A stretch of DNA of 64,000 bases, from assembly GCF_001427865.1 (NCBI RefSeq), contig NZ_LMHH01000001.1, forward strand, positions 1,054,001 to 1,118,000, given 5' to 3'. This document shows, in pieces, positions 51,572 through 60,803 of the stretch. Position 1 is the stretch's first letter, and each line of letters begins with the position of its first letter. The notes below the pieces were generated by a model. The model was not told the origin of the DNA. It made no database searches and worked only from the letters and a program-made list of their open reading frames with translations. A program made the position numbers and the translations under genes. The DNA comes from Altererythrobacter sp. Root672. Lineage in GTDB: Bacteria > Pseudomonadota > Alphaproteobacteria > Sphingomonadales > Sphingomonadaceae.

Positions 51572-52785
51572 CGGTCGCACTCCCCGAACACTACGTCGAT
51601 GGCGCCGAGGATGGCGGTTGCGTCGGGCAGCATGTGGCCTCTGCTCATGAAATCCATTGCCTGGAGGTGGCTGAAAGCGGTCGGGCGGATCTTGCAGCGG
51701 TACGGCTTGTTGCTGCCATCGCTGACCAGGTAGACGCCGAATTCGCCCTTGGGGCTCTCGGTCGCCACGTAGACTTCGCCCGCCGGTACGTGGAAGCCTT
51801 CGGTGTAGAGCTTGAAGTGATGGATCAGCGCTTCCATCGACTGCTTCATCTCCGCGCGCTTGGGCGGGACGACTTTGCGGTCGCTGCTGGCGATCGGACC
51901 CTCGGGCATCTCGCGCAGGCACTGCTTCATGATCTTGGCCGACTGGCGCACTTCCTCGACGCGGACCATGAAACGGTCATAGCAGTCGGAGTTGGTGCCA
52001 ACCGGCACTTCGAAGTCCATCCGGTCGTAGACGTCGTAAGGCTGGCTCTTGCGCAAGTCCCACGGGATGCCGGCGGCGCGGATCATGGGGCCGGAGAAGC
52101 CCCAGGCGACAGCGTCTTCCTTGCTCACCACGGCGATATCGACGTTGCGCTGCTTGAAAATGCGGTTGTCGATGACCAGGCTCATCGCGTCTTCGAACAG
52201 CTCCGGTAGGCGGGTGTCGAGCCAGTCGGCAATGTCGGTCAGCAGCTTGAGCGGCACGTCCTGGTGCACGCCGCCCGGACGGTACCAGGCCATGTGCATG
52301 CGCGCGCCAGAGGCTCGCTCGAAGAAGTTGAGGCAATCCTCGCGGATTTCGAACAGCCACAGGTTCGGCGTCATCGCGCCCACATCCATCACGTGGCTGC
52401 CCATATTGAGCATGTGGTTGCAGATACGGGTCAGCTCCGCGAACAGCACCCGCAGGTACTGGGCGCGGACCGGCACTTCGAGGTTGAGCAGCTTCTCGAT
52501 GGCGAGGACGTAGCTGTGCTCCATCGCCAGTGGGCTGCAGTAGTCGAGCCGGTCGAAGTACGGCAGCGCCTGCAAATAGGTCTTGTATTCTATCAGCTTC
52601 TCGGTGCCGCGGTGGAGCAGGCCGACGTGCGGATCGATGCGTTCGATAATCTCGCCGTCGAGCTCCATCACCATGCGCAGCACACCGTGCGCGGCCGGGT
52701 GCTGCGGGCCAAAGTTGATCGTGTAGTTGGTAATGACCTCGTCACCCGTGGTGGGAGACTGGTCGAAAGTCAGACCGCTGGTCAT
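51568..52785 (-). CDS. nuoD: NADH-quinone oxidoreductase subunit D
   Basis: The 49-kDa-type subunit forming the quinone pocket; not fused to NuoC. The 405-aa protein has [16 protein letters not shown] with the conserved quinone-site His, [28 protein letters not shown], and ends near [12 protein letters not shown]. The ATG at 52785 overlaps the lipoprotein gene stop (ATGA). Confidence 0.97.
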   Translation of the reverse strand: MTSGLTFDQSPTTGDEVITNYTINFGPQHPAAHGVLRMVMELDGEIIERIDPHVGLLHRGTEKLIEYKTYLQALPYFDRLDYCSPLAMEHSYVLAIEKLLNLEVPVRAQYLRVLFAELTRICNHMLNMGSHVMDVGAMTPNLWLFEIREDCLNFFERASGARMHMAWYRPGGVHQDVPLKLLTDIADWLDTRLPELFEDAMSLVIDNRIFKQRNVDIAVVSKEDAVAWGFSGPMIRAAGIPWDLRKSQPYDVYDRMDFEVPVGTNSDCYDRFMVRVEEVRQSAKIMKQCLREMPEGPIASSDRKVVPPKRAEMKQSMEALIHHFKLYTEGFHVPAGEVYVATESPKGEFGVYLVSDGSNKPYRCKIRPTAFSHLQAMDFMSRGHMLPDATAILGAIDVVFGECDR

Positions 52786-53288
52786 GCGCAAATCCATTTG
52801 CCGCCGATGGTCCTCACCTGGCCGGCGGAGTCGGTAACGGTCAGGATCGCCGATTGATCGTTGCCGGCAACGTCGACCGTGATCCCTTCCCCACTGAAGC
52901 GAGTGCCCTTGCGGATGGCCGGAAAGCCGCCGGAGGAGGCCAGTTGATAGAGCTTGCCGTTAACCCGCACCACGGCGGTTCCTGCACTTGCCGGGTCAGC
53001 CGGAGCTCCGGCCGTCAGGCTCTCCGCGCCCTCGTTGCTGGCGAACGTGCATGTACCGGCGCGCGCACCCAGGTCGACGCCACTGATGTTACCCAGCTGG
53101 TCCAGCGTGCGCACATCGGTCCCGGCCGTTGGCGGTCCGACGACTGCGGTGGTCGCAACCGGTCCCGCAGGGGTAGCCTTTCCGTCAGCACCGACGCGCG
53201 AGGCGAAGTCGTCGTCGCTGTCGCTTTTCTGCGAGCAGCCAGCGAGGGCCAGCGCAGCGATCACGGCAAGGAAGAGCGGCTTGCTCAT
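52782..53288 (-). CDS. Lipoprotein inserted between nuoC and nuoD
   Basis: A 168-aa protein with a signal peptide ending in a lipobox (LALAGC), so predicted to be a lipoprotein, then a disordered Ala/Pro/Thr-rich stretch and a C-terminal beta-rich domain ([16 protein letters not shown] to TIGGKWICA). It does not match a family I know. It overlaps nuoC and nuoD by four bases on each side (ATGA), so it is an integrated member of the operon despite being exported. Confidence 0.8.
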   Translation of the reverse strand: MSKPLFLAVIAALALAGCSQKSDSDDDFASRVGADGKATPAGPVATTAVVGPPTAGTDVRTLDQLGNISGVDLGARAGTCTFASNEGAESLTAGAPADPASAGTAVVRVNGKLYQLASSGGFPAIRKGTRFSGEGITVDVAGNDQSAILTVTDSAGQVRTIGGKWICA

Positions 53289-54142
53289 TCGGCGTCCTTC
53301 TTCGGCTTGCGCGCGGCGCGCGGCTTGGCCGGTGCCTTGGCCTTCGCGGGGCGATCGGAAGTCGCAGCCGGAGCGTCGGGCTCCTTCTTGCGCGTGCGCT
53401 TCTGCGCCGGCGCGCCGCTGTCGACCTTCTCTGCCGCCTTGTCGTTGGCTGCCTTGCCGGCGCCCGTGTCGGCGGGCTTCTCGGTCGTCTTCGGCTGAGC
53501 AACGGGCGGCGGAGGCGGCGCTACGGCGGCCTTCTCGTCACCCGGCAACACGTAGTCGGCGCCTTCCCACGGGCTCATGAACTCGAACTTGCGGAAGTCC
53601 TGTGCCAGCTCGACCGGTTCGTATACCACGCGCTTCTCTTCTTCGGAGTAGCGCAGTTCCTGATAGCCGGTGAGCGGGAAGTCCTTGCGGAAAGGATGCC
53701 CCTCGAACCCATAGTCGGTGAGGATGCGACGAAGGTCAGTGTTACCGTCGAAGATCACGCCGTAGAGGTCGAACACCTCGCGCTCGAGCCAACCGGCGTT
53801 CGGCCACAGCGTGGTGACGGTGGGCACGGGAGTGTTCTCGGCCGCGCGGACCTTGACCAGGATACGATGGTTCTTGGTCAGCGAGAGCAGCATGTAGACC
53901 ACATCGAAGCGCTCATCGCGCTGCGGGTAGTCGACGCCGGCGATCTCCATCAACTGCTGGTAGCCATGCTCGTCACGCAGCAGACGGAGGGCATCCTCGA
54001 TCCGCTCGCGCTGGACGCCGAGCACGATCTCGCCATGCTCTTCCTTCGAGGCGAGCAGCATGCCGCCCAGGGCAGCGCCGAGAGTGTCCTTCACGCCTTC
54101 GTTGGAAGCGAAGCGTGGGGCCGAATGCAGAACAGTCGCCAT
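53285..54142 (-). CDS. nuoC: NADH-quinone oxidoreductase subunit C with charged tail
   Basis: The 30-kDa-type subunit of the Q-module. The 285-aa protein has a standard NuoC core to about residue 200, including [20 protein letters not shown] and [21 protein letters not shown]-type sequence, [12 protein letters not shown] and the [15 protein letters not shown] end. From about residue 201 it continues with an 85-residue Ala/Lys/Pro/Glu-rich tail absent from typical NuoC. It starts two bases after nuoB and overlaps the lipoprotein gene. Confidence 0.95.
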   Translation of the reverse strand: MATVLHSAPRFASNEGVKDTLGAALGGMLLASKEEHGEIVLGVQRERIEDALRLLRDEHGYQQLMEIAGVDYPQRDERFDVVYMLLSLTKNHRILVKVRAAENTPVPTVTTLWPNAGWLEREVFDLYGVIFDGNTDLRRILTDYGFEGHPFRKDFPLTGYQELRYSEEEKRVVYEPVELAQDFRKFEFMSPWEGADYVLPGDEKAAVAPPPPPVAQPKTTEKPADTGAGKAANDKAAEKVDSGAPAQKRTRKKEPDAPAATSDRPAKAKAPAKPRAARKPKKDAE

Positions 54143-54143
54143 A

Positions 54144-54692
54144 TTACCGTTCGATCGTTCCTTCGCGGCGGATCTTCCGCTGCAATTGCATCACGCCATA
54201 GAGCAACGCCTCGGCAGTCGGCGGGCAACCGGGGACGTAGATGTCCACCGGCACGATCCGGTCGCAGCCGCGCACGACGCTGTAGCTGTAGTGGTAATAG
54301 CCGCCGCCATTGGCGCAGCTGCCCATGGAAATGACGTACTTGGGGTCCGACATCTGGTCGTAGACCTTGCGCAGCGCCGGAGCCATCTTGTTGCACAGCG
54401 TGCCCGCCACGATCATCACGTCCGACTGGCGCGGAGAGGCGCGCGGGGCGACTCCGAAGCGCTCCATGTCATAGCGCGGCATGTTGACGTGGATCATCTC
54501 GACCGCGCAGCAGGCGAGGCCGAAGGTCATCCACCACAGCGAGCCGGTACGGGCCCACTGGAACAGCTCCTCGGTCGAGGTGACGAGGAAACCCTTGTCG
54601 TTGACCTCGGAATGCAGCGACTGGAAGAAATCTGCATCCGGTGTGCGGATCTCGCCGGGCTGCGCCGCTGGCACGGGCTGGTTCACTCCCAT
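54144..54692 (-). CDS. nuoB: NADH-quinone oxidoreductase subunit B
   Basis: The 20-kDa-type subunit carrying cluster N2, the last iron-sulfur centre before quinone. The 182-aa protein has [29 protein letters not shown], and [17 protein letters not shown] and [13 protein letters not shown] with the remaining cluster Cys residues. The ATG at 54692 overlaps the nuoA 3' end by 10 bases. Confidence 0.97.
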   Translation of the reverse strand: MGVNQPVPAAQPGEIRTPDADFFQSLHSEVNDKGFLVTSTEELFQWARTGSLWWMTFGLACCAVEMIHVNMPRYDMERFGVAPRASPRQSDVMIVAGTLCNKMAPALRKVYDQMSDPKYVISMGSCANGGGYYHYSYSVVRGCDRIVPVDIYVPGCPPTAEALLYGVMQLQRKIRREGTIER

Positions 54693-55057
54693 TCCAGGGC
54701 TCCCTTCTTCCACGCATAAGCAAGGCCCACCGCGAGTTCGAACAGGAACACCATCATGGTGATCCAGCCCGGCCATCCGGTGAGATCGAGGCTGACCGCC
54801 CAGGGAAACAGGAACGCGGCTTCGAGGTCGAACACGATGAACAGGATCGCGATCAGGTAGAACCTGACGTCGAACTGGCTGCGCGGATCTTCGAACGCGG
54901 GGAAGCCGCACTCGTATTCGCTGAGCTTTTCTGCCGAGGGATTATGCGCACCTGTCAGGCGCGCGACCCCCATCGGGAGAAACACGAAAGCGGCCGACAA
55001 GCCTCCTGCGATGAGCAGGAAGATCAGGATCGGCAGATATTGTTCGAGGTCGACCAC
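54683..55057 (-). CDS. nuoA: NADH-quinone oxidoreductase subunit A
   Basis: A 124-aa subunit with three TM helices that lies over the quinone chamber. The conserved loop [20 protein letters not shown] and the [21 protein letters not shown] helix (Asp and Glu in the membrane) identify it. It starts with GTG at 55057 and is the first gene of the nuo operon, whose promoter must lie in the 277-nt gap upstream. Confidence 0.96.
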   Translation of the reverse strand: MVDLEQYLPILIFLLIAGGLSAAFVFLPMGVARLTGAHNPSAEKLSEYECGFPAFEDPRSQFDVRFYLIAILFIVFDLEAAFLFPWAVSLDLTGWPGWITMMVFLFELAVGLAYAWKKGALEWE

Positions 55058-55334
55058 AAACGCCTCTGAAGATGAATCGAAGGGCGGAATTCGGTTGGGC
55101 CTCTAGGCCTAGCCCCATGATACTGCAAGGCCCGGACTCCGCCAAAATTCGTTCGCTCTCGACGCTTCTCACTCGTTCGAAAAACCAAGGAATTTCTTTG
55201 GTTGCGAATGCCTCGCACTAGCAGACGTGTTGACGTCATTTGCGGCCTTCATGTCGCTCTAAGCGAAGCCCCTGATTGCCATGGCCGGAGGGCGTCACTA
55301 CCTATCGAGGCATCATCAGCAGAAGGCCCCATCC
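55058..55334. promoter_or_regulatory. Divergent promoter region of nuoA and the thiolase gene
   Basis: This 277-nt gap has no gene and must carry promoters for the nuo operon (minus) and the thiolase gene (plus). TTGACG at 55230-55235 could be a plus-strand -35 but has no good -10 partner. At 55183-55203 a 9-bp stem with one G-U pair and a 3-nt loop (AACCAAGGA, ATT, TCTTTGGTT) stands out and might be an operator or leader structure. Confidence 0.5.
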
Positions 55335-56531
55335 ATGCCCTCATTCAATGATTCCGATCCGATCGTTATTCTCTCCTATGCGCGCACGCCGATGGGCGGG
55401 ATGCAAGGCGTGTTCGCCGATGTGCAGGCGACCGACCTCGGGGCCACGGCGGTCAAGGCGGCCGTCGAGCGGGCCGGAGTAAACGGCGACGACATCGACC
55501 GGATCTACATGGGCTGCGTTCTTCCCGCTGGGCTCGGTCAGGCCCCTGCCCGCCAGGCCGCGCTCAAGGCCGGATTGCCCAAGTCCGTCGAAGCCACCAC
55601 GGTCAACAAAGTCTGCGGAAGCGGCATGCAGACTGTCATCATGGGCGCCGAAGCGCTCGCCTCCGGCACCGTCGACCTCGTCGTCGCGGGTGGCATGGAG
55701 AGCATGACCAACGCCCCCTACCTGCTCAAGAAGCACCGCTCCGGTGCCCGCTTCGGCCACGACACGATTTACGACCACATGGCGCTCGACGGACTGGAAG
55801 ACGCCTACGAGGCCGGCAAGGCGATGGGCTCCTTCGCCCAATGCACGGCCGATGAGTACCAGCTCACCCGCCAAGACATGGACAACTACGCCATCGAGTC
55901 GCTCGCCCGGGCAAACAGCGCGATCCAGAACGGCGCCTTTGCCGACGAGGTCGTCCCCGTTACCGTCAAGACCCGTAAGGGCGACGTGACTGTCGACACC
56001 GATGAGCAGCCCGGCAAGGGCAACCCGGCCAAGATCCCGGAGCTTCGCGCTGCCTTCGCCAAGGACGGCACGATCACCGCTGCCACGTCGAGCTCGATCT
56101 CCGATGGCGCCGCCGCCGTCGTCATCACCCGCGAAAGTCAGGCGAAAGCGCAAGGCAAGACCCCTGTCGCCCGCATCGTTGCCATGGGCGCGCATGCGCA
56201 AGAGCCGAAGGACTTCACCACCGCCCCGGTCGGTGCGATCCGCAAAGTGCTCGACCAGGCCGGTTGGTCGGTCGACGACGTGGACCTGTGGGAGGTGAAC
56301 GAGGCGTTTGCTTGCGTCGCCATGTTCGCCATGCGCGACATCGGCATCCCGCATGAGAAGATCAACATCCACGGCGGCGCCACTGCTCTGGGCCACCCGA
56401 TCGGCGCCAGCGGGACTCGGATCATCGTTACCCTCCTCAACGCCCTCAAGCAGAAGGGCCTCAAGCGGGGCGTGGCCAGCCTGTGCATCGGCGGCGGCGA
56501 AGGCACTGCGGTGGCGGTGGAGCTGGTTTAG
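55335..56531 (+). CDS. Acetyl-CoA C-acetyltransferase (thiolase)
   Basis: Condenses two acetyl-CoA to acetoacetyl-CoA or runs in reverse, for polyhydroxybutyrate or fatty acid and ketone metabolism. The 398-aa protein has the acyl-accepting Cys94 in NKVCGSGMQ, GGMESMTNAPYLL, WEVNEAFA, the catalytic His in GGATALGHPIGASG, and the second Cys in SLCIGGGEG. An extended upstream frame to 55281 is rejected in favour of the ATG at 55335. It could be phaA or atoB; the sequence does not decide. Confidence 0.93.
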   Translation: MPSFNDSDPIVILSYARTPMGGMQGVFADVQATDLGATAVKAAVERAGVNGDDIDRIYMGCVLPAGLGQAPARQAALKAGLPKSVEATTVNKVCGSGMQTVIMGAEALASGTVDLVVAGGMESMTNAPYLLKKHRSGARFGHDTIYDHMALDGLEDAYEAGKAMGSFAQCTADEYQLTRQDMDNYAIESLARANSAIQNGAFADEVVPVTVKTRKGDVTVDTDEQPGKGNPAKIPELRAAFAKDGTITAATSSSISDGAAAVVITRESQAKAQGKTPVARIVAMGAHAQEPKDFTTAPVGAIRKVLDQAGWSVDDVDLWEVNEAFACVAMFAMRDIGIPHEKINIHGGATALGHPIGASGTRIIVTLLNALKQKGLKRGVASLCIGGGEGTAVAVELV

Positions 56532-56618
56532 CGCCTCGCTTCAACGGGATACGAAATCGTTCCATCCGGAACTTAAAGCATGTTAATTGTGGCTCCCTCC
56601 CAAAACAGGAGGGATGCC

Positions 56619-57017
56619 ATGAAAAAGCTCGTGCTCGTTAGCGTGCTCGCTGCCCTAGCCGCTTGCTCGCAATCCAATACTCCCGCTGAACCCGAAGCCA
56701 CCGAGACTGCGGCAGCCGCAGCGGCCACCACGACGGCCGCGGCCTTTGCACTGCAGCCGGGTGTCTATGACTACAAACGGTCTGATGGGTTATCCGGCAT
56801 CAACACGGTCAACGCAGACGGCACATTCTCCAATGCCCGCTCGACTGGCGACGTGGAGACCGGCAAGTGGGCCCAGGAAGGCGGCCTCAGCTGCCTGACT
56901 CCCGATGGTGAAGGCGCGACCAAGCGTTGCTATACTTTCACGCAACCCGATGCCGACGGCAAGTTCACTGGAACAACCGCTGAAGGCGTTACCGTCGAAG
57001 TCCGCAAGGTCGGCTGA
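56619..57017 (+). CDS. Small lipoprotein 1 of a tandem triplet
   Basis: A 132-aa predicted lipoprotein (MKKLVLVSVLAALAACSQSN, lipobox LAAC), an Ala/Thr/Glu-rich linker, and an ~80-residue domain with YDYKRSDGLSGINTVNADGT, GKWAQEGGLSCL, KRCYTF and VEVRKV. The next two genes encode paralogues with the same Cys pair. A longer upstream frame (56580) would add 13 residues before the signal peptide. I do not know its role. Confidence 0.8.
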   Translation: MKKLVLVSVLAALAACSQSNTPAEPEATETAAAAAATTTAAAFALQPGVYDYKRSDGLSGINTVNADGTFSNARSTGDVETGKWAQEGGLSCLTPDGEGATKRCYTFTQPDADGKFTGTTAEGVTVEVRKVG

Positions 57018-57187
57018 TCTTCGAACAATATCCCGGTCATAAGTACTGCTCGATCCCGTTGGCGCCGAGGCGCGCCGCGGGATCGTTTGCGTTCTATTCC
57101 CGCCAACTTCGCAGCAAAGTAACGAAAACGCTCTTTTTGTGGGCGGATTTGTGATAAGAGCGCCGCTCTCCAAGAAGGAGGCAAGCC

Positions 57188-57577
57188 ATGAAGAAGATCG
57201 CACTGATCTGCGTGCTGGCTGCCTTGGTTGCTTGCTCCAGAAGCGAGACTGCGGCGGAGCGTGAAGCTGCAGAAGCGGCCGCGGTGGTGGTGGTACCGAA
57301 CGGGCCATATCAGCTCGAGGCAGGAACTTACTCGTACACGCGTTCGGATGGCGTATCCGGCATCAACACCCTAGCAGCCGACGGCACTTTCTCGAATGCC
57401 GTCACTGGCGGCGCAGTCGAAAAAGGCAAATGGGCGCAGGAAGGCGAACTCGGTTGCCTGATTCCCGACGGTGGCGCTGAGAAGCGCTGCTACAGGTTCA
57501 GTCACCCGGACCACGAAGGCCTGTTCACCGGCGTAATGGCCGACGGCCTGACGGTGGAGGTACGTAAGGTCACCTGA
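57188..57577 (+). CDS. Small lipoprotein 2 of a tandem triplet
   Basis: A 129-aa paralogue of the preceding gene: lipobox LVAC, an Ala/Val/Glu-rich linker, then YSYTRSDGVSGINTLAADGT, GKWAQEGELGCL, KRCYRF and VEVRKV. The two share well over half of the C-terminal domain. It is separated by 170 nt from gene 1 and has AAGAAGGAGG as a strong ribosome site. Confidence 0.85.
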   Translation: MKKIALICVLAALVACSRSETAAEREAAEAAAVVVVPNGPYQLEAGTYSYTRSDGVSGINTLAADGTFSNAVTGGAVEKGKWAQEGELGCLIPDGGAEKRCYRFSHPDHEGLFTGVMADGLTVEVRKVT

Positions 57578-57661
57578 TCTCGGATAGTGACCGCCCGTTT
57601 CCCGCCTTCCCGATCGCGTGCTAGGCACGCCCTGGATCGCATCCTTGGGAAAGGCCGAACC

Positions 57662-58042
57662 GTGAAGAGACTTGTTCTCGTCGCCCTCCTCGCGGGGACT
57701 TTGACCGCTTGCGATAAAGCCGCGGACGAATCCAACGAACCTGAAGCCATCACCGCGGATATCCCGCCGTCCGAGACTTCTACGGTTGGAACTTACCAGG
57801 TGACGCTAGCCGACGGGACCAAGGGGACCTCAACCCTGACGGAAGACGGCCGCTACGTGGATCGCTTCTCCGGTCAAACTGAGGAGGGAAACTGGGCCGA
57901 AGTCGACGGCAAGACCTGCTTCGATCCTGACGAGGGCGACACGGCAACTCGCTGTTACGTCCTGGGCGAAACAGCGGCTGACGGCACATTTGTCGCCACC
58001 CCCGATGAAGGTGATCCGGTGACGGTGCGGAAGCTAAGCTAA
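57662..58042 (+). CDS. Small lipoprotein 3 of a tandem triplet, divergent
   Basis: A 126-aa, more diverged member: lipobox LTAC, then GTYQVTLADGTKGTSTLTED, NWAEVDGKTCF, TRCYVL and VTVRKL, with the same Cys pair and C-terminal VRK motif. The GTG at 57662 is chosen to give the signal peptide (VKRLVLVALLAGTLTAC); the longer in-frame start is rejected. It ends the triplet and is convergent with the SH3 gene. Confidence 0.75.
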   Translation: MKRLVLVALLAGTLTACDKAADESNEPEAITADIPPSETSTVGTYQVTLADGTKGTSTLTEDGRYVDRFSGQTEEGNWAEVDGKTCFDPDEGDTATRCYVLGETAADGTFVATPDEGDPVTVRKLS

Positions 58043-58056
58043 GCGCCAGGCGAGTG

Positions 58057-58527
58057 TCAGGGCTCGCCGTCGCCCCACAGGCGATCCTCGCGGATCCAGC
58101 CCTTGTGGCCAGCGATGTCGATCCGGCACCAACCCGAATCGCAATCGCCCAATGAGCCGACGTTGCCCGGTTCGACCTTCCACAGCAGCTTGGCGTCGGC
58201 CTCGGCACTGGCGCGAATGTCCGCCAGCCCGTCGCCGATCACGATGGCACCTCGCTTGGGGTTAAGTAGCCGCGCGACGATCCATCCCTGAGCGCCGTCC
58301 GGATCTTCGACCAGACGCCACCCTTCCCTGAGGCGGATCACTTTTACGGGCAGGCCTTCGCGTTGATAGACCCACTCGATCGGAAAGGCCTCGCTCGGCC
58401 CCACCCGCATGTTCACTTCCTCGGATCGCAGCGTGGCCCAATAGGGCACCTCCCGATCCTGCGCGGACGCGGGGACGGCAATCAAGGTAAGCAGGAGAGG
58501 GATAGCCGAGACGGCGAAGGGACGCAT
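58057..58527 (-). CDS. Exported bacterial SH3-domain protein
   Basis: A 156-aa protein with a signal peptide (MRPFAVSAIPLLLTLIAVPA, cleavage after ASAQ), followed by two SH3b-like repeats: VNMRVGPSEAFPIEWVY with REGWRLVEDPDGAQGWI, and ADIRASAEADAKLLWKVEP with GWCRIDIAGHKGWIRED. Such domains often bind peptidoglycan or peptides in the envelope. It stands alone, facing away from the nitronate monooxygenase. Confidence 0.85.
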   Translation of the reverse strand: MRPFAVSAIPLLLTLIAVPASAQDREVPYWATLRSEEVNMRVGPSEAFPIEWVYQREGLPVKVIRLREGWRLVEDPDGAQGWIVARLLNPKRGAIVIGDGLADIRASAEADAKLLWKVEPGNVGSLGDCDSGWCRIDIAGHKGWIREDRLWGDGEP

Positions 58528-58613
58528 CGAGCCTCCCTAACAGGGACGGGGGGCGGCCTTCAACCAGGGACTATCCTTAATAGCCCCCGGCTGGCCGCCC
58601 TTCCCCAGATCAC

Positions 58614-60020
58614 TCAATCCCCGGTCAGGATACGATCCACCAATTGCTTCACCGTGGGGGTGAAGTTGTTCGAGTAGAATGGGTCCTGCTTGAACCGGAA
58701 TGCGGCGTGGCCAGCAAACATCAGGTTCTGCTCGGTGTCTCCGCCATGCGCGATGTCCTGCAGGGTCTTCTGGATGCAGAAGCTGCGCGGATCGGCAAGG
58801 CGGCCGGTGGTGTAGTCGTCGTGGTCTTTCCAGGACGAGAAGCCGCAGTGCGAGAGGCAACCCATGCAGGCAGCCTGGTCCTCGCGGATAACGGCGCGTT
58901 CCGCCGGCGTGACGAAGACGACGGTATCATCGGGCGTCTTGAGCGCTTCGGTGTAACCCTGGGCAACCCATTCGCGAGCGTGGGTTAGATCCTGGGGGGC
59001 CACCCAGAAGTTCTTGCCCTTGACCCCGGCGTCGAGCTGCACGGTGTGCTCACCGGCCTGGACACGGGAGTAAGGTATCTGCCGGGCACTACGCGCCTCG
59101 AGCGAACGCAGGAACGGGTTGCGCACGGCCGAGCTGTAAAAGCCGGTCGGCGAGAAGCGGTGCAGCAGCACGTCGCCTTCGTCGAGTGTCCGCAGACGGT
59201 CCTTCCAACCCTGCGGGATCGGGCTCTCTTCGGTCAGCAGCGGACGGGTGCCGTACTGGAACGCGATCTGACCGAGTTCCGGATTGCCGATCCAGTGCTC
59301 CCATTCGCGCAGGTACCAGACGCCACCAGCCATGATGATCGGCACGTCATCGGAGATACCTTCCGCCCGCATCGTGTCGCGCACAGCCTTCACACGCGGA
59401 AACGGATCTTCGGGCTTCAGCGGATCTTCGGCGTTGGAGAGACCATTGTGCCCTCCGGCGAGCCACGGATCTTCGTAGACCACTGCGCCCATCAGTTCGT
59501 GGACCTTGTGGTAGGCGCGCTTCCACAAGGCGCGGAACGCACGAGCCGAGCTAATGATCGGCAGGTAGTTGACGTTGTAGCGCGCCGCGATCTCGGACAG
59601 CTTGTAAGGCATGCCCGCGCCGCACGTGACACCGGCGACGAGACCTTTGGTCCGTTCGAGAACGCCTTCCAGCACTTGCTGGGCACCGCCCATTTCCCAC
59701 AGCACGTTGATGTTGATCGCGCCCTTGCCGCCGGCGACGTCGTAGGCGCGACGCACCTGCTCCACGGCACCGTCGATCGCGTAGCGGATAAGCTGGTCGT
59801 GCCGTTCGGTACGGGTCAGCTGATCGTAGATCTGCGGGATGATCCGGCCTTCGGCGTCGTAGCTGTCGGCGTTAACCGCGCTCACCGTGCCGATTCCGCC
59901 CGCGGCCGCCCAGGCGCCGGAGCTCATATGGTTGGTCGCGGAAACGCCCTTGCCGCCTTCAATCAGCGGCCAGACTTCCCGGCCGGCGTACATAATGGGT
60001 CTCAAACCCTTAAAACTCAT
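58614..60020 (-). CDS. Nitronate monooxygenase-like FMN flavoprotein with Cys tail
   Basis: A 468-aa TIM-barrel protein of the nitronate monooxygenase / 2-nitropropane dioxygenase family (with GGIGTVSAV, GLVAGVTCGAGMPYKL and IIMAGGVWYLREW). The C-terminal 84 residues hold a CxxCxxxC cluster (Cys385, Cys388, Cys392) and Cys415, suggesting a metal or disulfide site not found in small NMOs. The substrate may not be a nitronate; related long proteins are annotated only by family. The ATG at 60020 is preferred over a TTG six bases upstream. Confidence 0.8.
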   Translation of the reverse strand: MSFKGLRPIMYAGREVWPLIEGGKGVSATNHMSSGAWAAAGGIGTVSAVNADSYDAEGRIIPQIYDQLTRTERHDQLIRYAIDGAVEQVRRAYDVAGGKGAININVLWEMGGAQQVLEGVLERTKGLVAGVTCGAGMPYKLSEIAARYNVNYLPIISSARAFRALWKRAYHKVHELMGAVVYEDPWLAGGHNGLSNAEDPLKPEDPFPRVKAVRDTMRAEGISDDVPIIMAGGVWYLREWEHWIGNPELGQIAFQYGTRPLLTEESPIPQGWKDRLRTLDEGDVLLHRFSPTGFYSSAVRNPFLRSLEARSARQIPYSRVQAGEHTVQLDAGVKGKNFWVAPQDLTHAREWVAQGYTEALKTPDDTVVFVTPAERAVIREDQAACMGCLSHCGFSSWKDHDDYTTGRLADPRSFCIQKTLQDIAHGGDTEQNLMFAGHAAFRFKQDPFYSNNFTPTVKQLVDRILTGD

Positions 60021-60042
60021 TGTCAAATCCTACCGTCGTCCG

Positions 60043-60792
60043 TCAGGACGATGCTTCCCCGTTGATGCCTTGCCCCTTGCAAGGCTGAATTTCGCCCGGT
60101 TCCGGCCGCGGGCCCACGGCTTCAAATCGCGCATAATAGCCGGCAAGCTCCGGCTTGCGAACAAATTCCACCAATCGGAACCCAACTTGCTGGAATTCGC
60201 AGAATAACAATTCCGGGGTTACGCCGTGCTGGGCAGATGGCCTGCCGACGTCAACCACGATCACTTGTCCGCCCTCGGCCAGAGCCGGGCGCAAGCGCCA
60301 TAAGAATGCGTATGGCTCCTCCACCTCGTGGTACATGTCCACCAGGAAGATGCGATCAAAGCTGTTGGGCGGCAGCCTCGGATCGTCAGGAGCCCCGAGC
60401 TTGATCGAAACATTGTCGAGCCGCTCGTCTTCCACGCGCCGGCCAAGCCGGGCGAGCGCGTCGCGGTCGATATCTTGCGCCAACACGCGCCCATCGGGCC
60501 CAACTCGTTCTGCGAGGCGAACAGTGTAGTAGCCGTCGCCAGCGCCAATATCCGCCACGGTCATGCCTGGCTCAATATTCGCCAGGTCCATTACCGTGAC
60601 GGCCTCGTTCCGGTTGTCGCGCGCCTCTTCGGTAGTGATCGTCGCCTTGCCCGCCTCGGATACCGGGCGATAGGCACGCGGGAACTCACGCGAGGTCTCC
60701 GGCCGGTCGCTATCGTCGGCTGTGCGGTCGCAGGCGGTACCGCCAACGAGCAACAAGGTGGCCAAGGCCAGTCGGGCGAATGCGATACCCAT
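60043..60792 (-). CDS. Exported class I SAM-dependent methyltransferase-like protein
   Basis: A 249-aa protein with an N-terminal signal peptide (MGIAFARLALATLLLVGGTA, followed by Cys21) and a Rossmann methyltransferase domain with VADIGAGDGYYTVRLAERVG (motif I), AQDIDRDAL (motif II) and FLVDMYHEVEEPYAFL (post-motif). The lipobox GGTAC is weak, so it may be a lipoprotein or a cleaved protein. SAM-dependent enzymes are normally cytosolic, so export is puzzling; degenerate or non-methyltransferase function is possible. It is 11 nt downstream of prfB. Confidence 0.75.
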   Translation of the reverse strand: MGIAFARLALATLLLVGGTACDRTADDSDRPETSREFPRAYRPVSEAGKATITTEEARDNRNEAVTVMDLANIEPGMTVADIGAGDGYYTVRLAERVGPDGRVLAQDIDRDALARLGRRVEDERLDNVSIKLGAPDDPRLPPNSFDRIFLVDMYHEVEEPYAFLWRLRPALAEGGQVIVVDVGRPSAQHGVTPELLFCEFQQVGFRLVEFVRKPELAGYYARFEAVGPRPEPGEIQPCKGQGINGEASS

Positions 60793-60803
60793 CCCGTGTG
60801 GCG

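Noticed and set aside
57017-57188. Gap between lipoproteins 1 and 2 as an extra small gene
   Set aside because: No frame with a ribosome site and sensible composition was found; the region carries only the upstream signal of gene 2.
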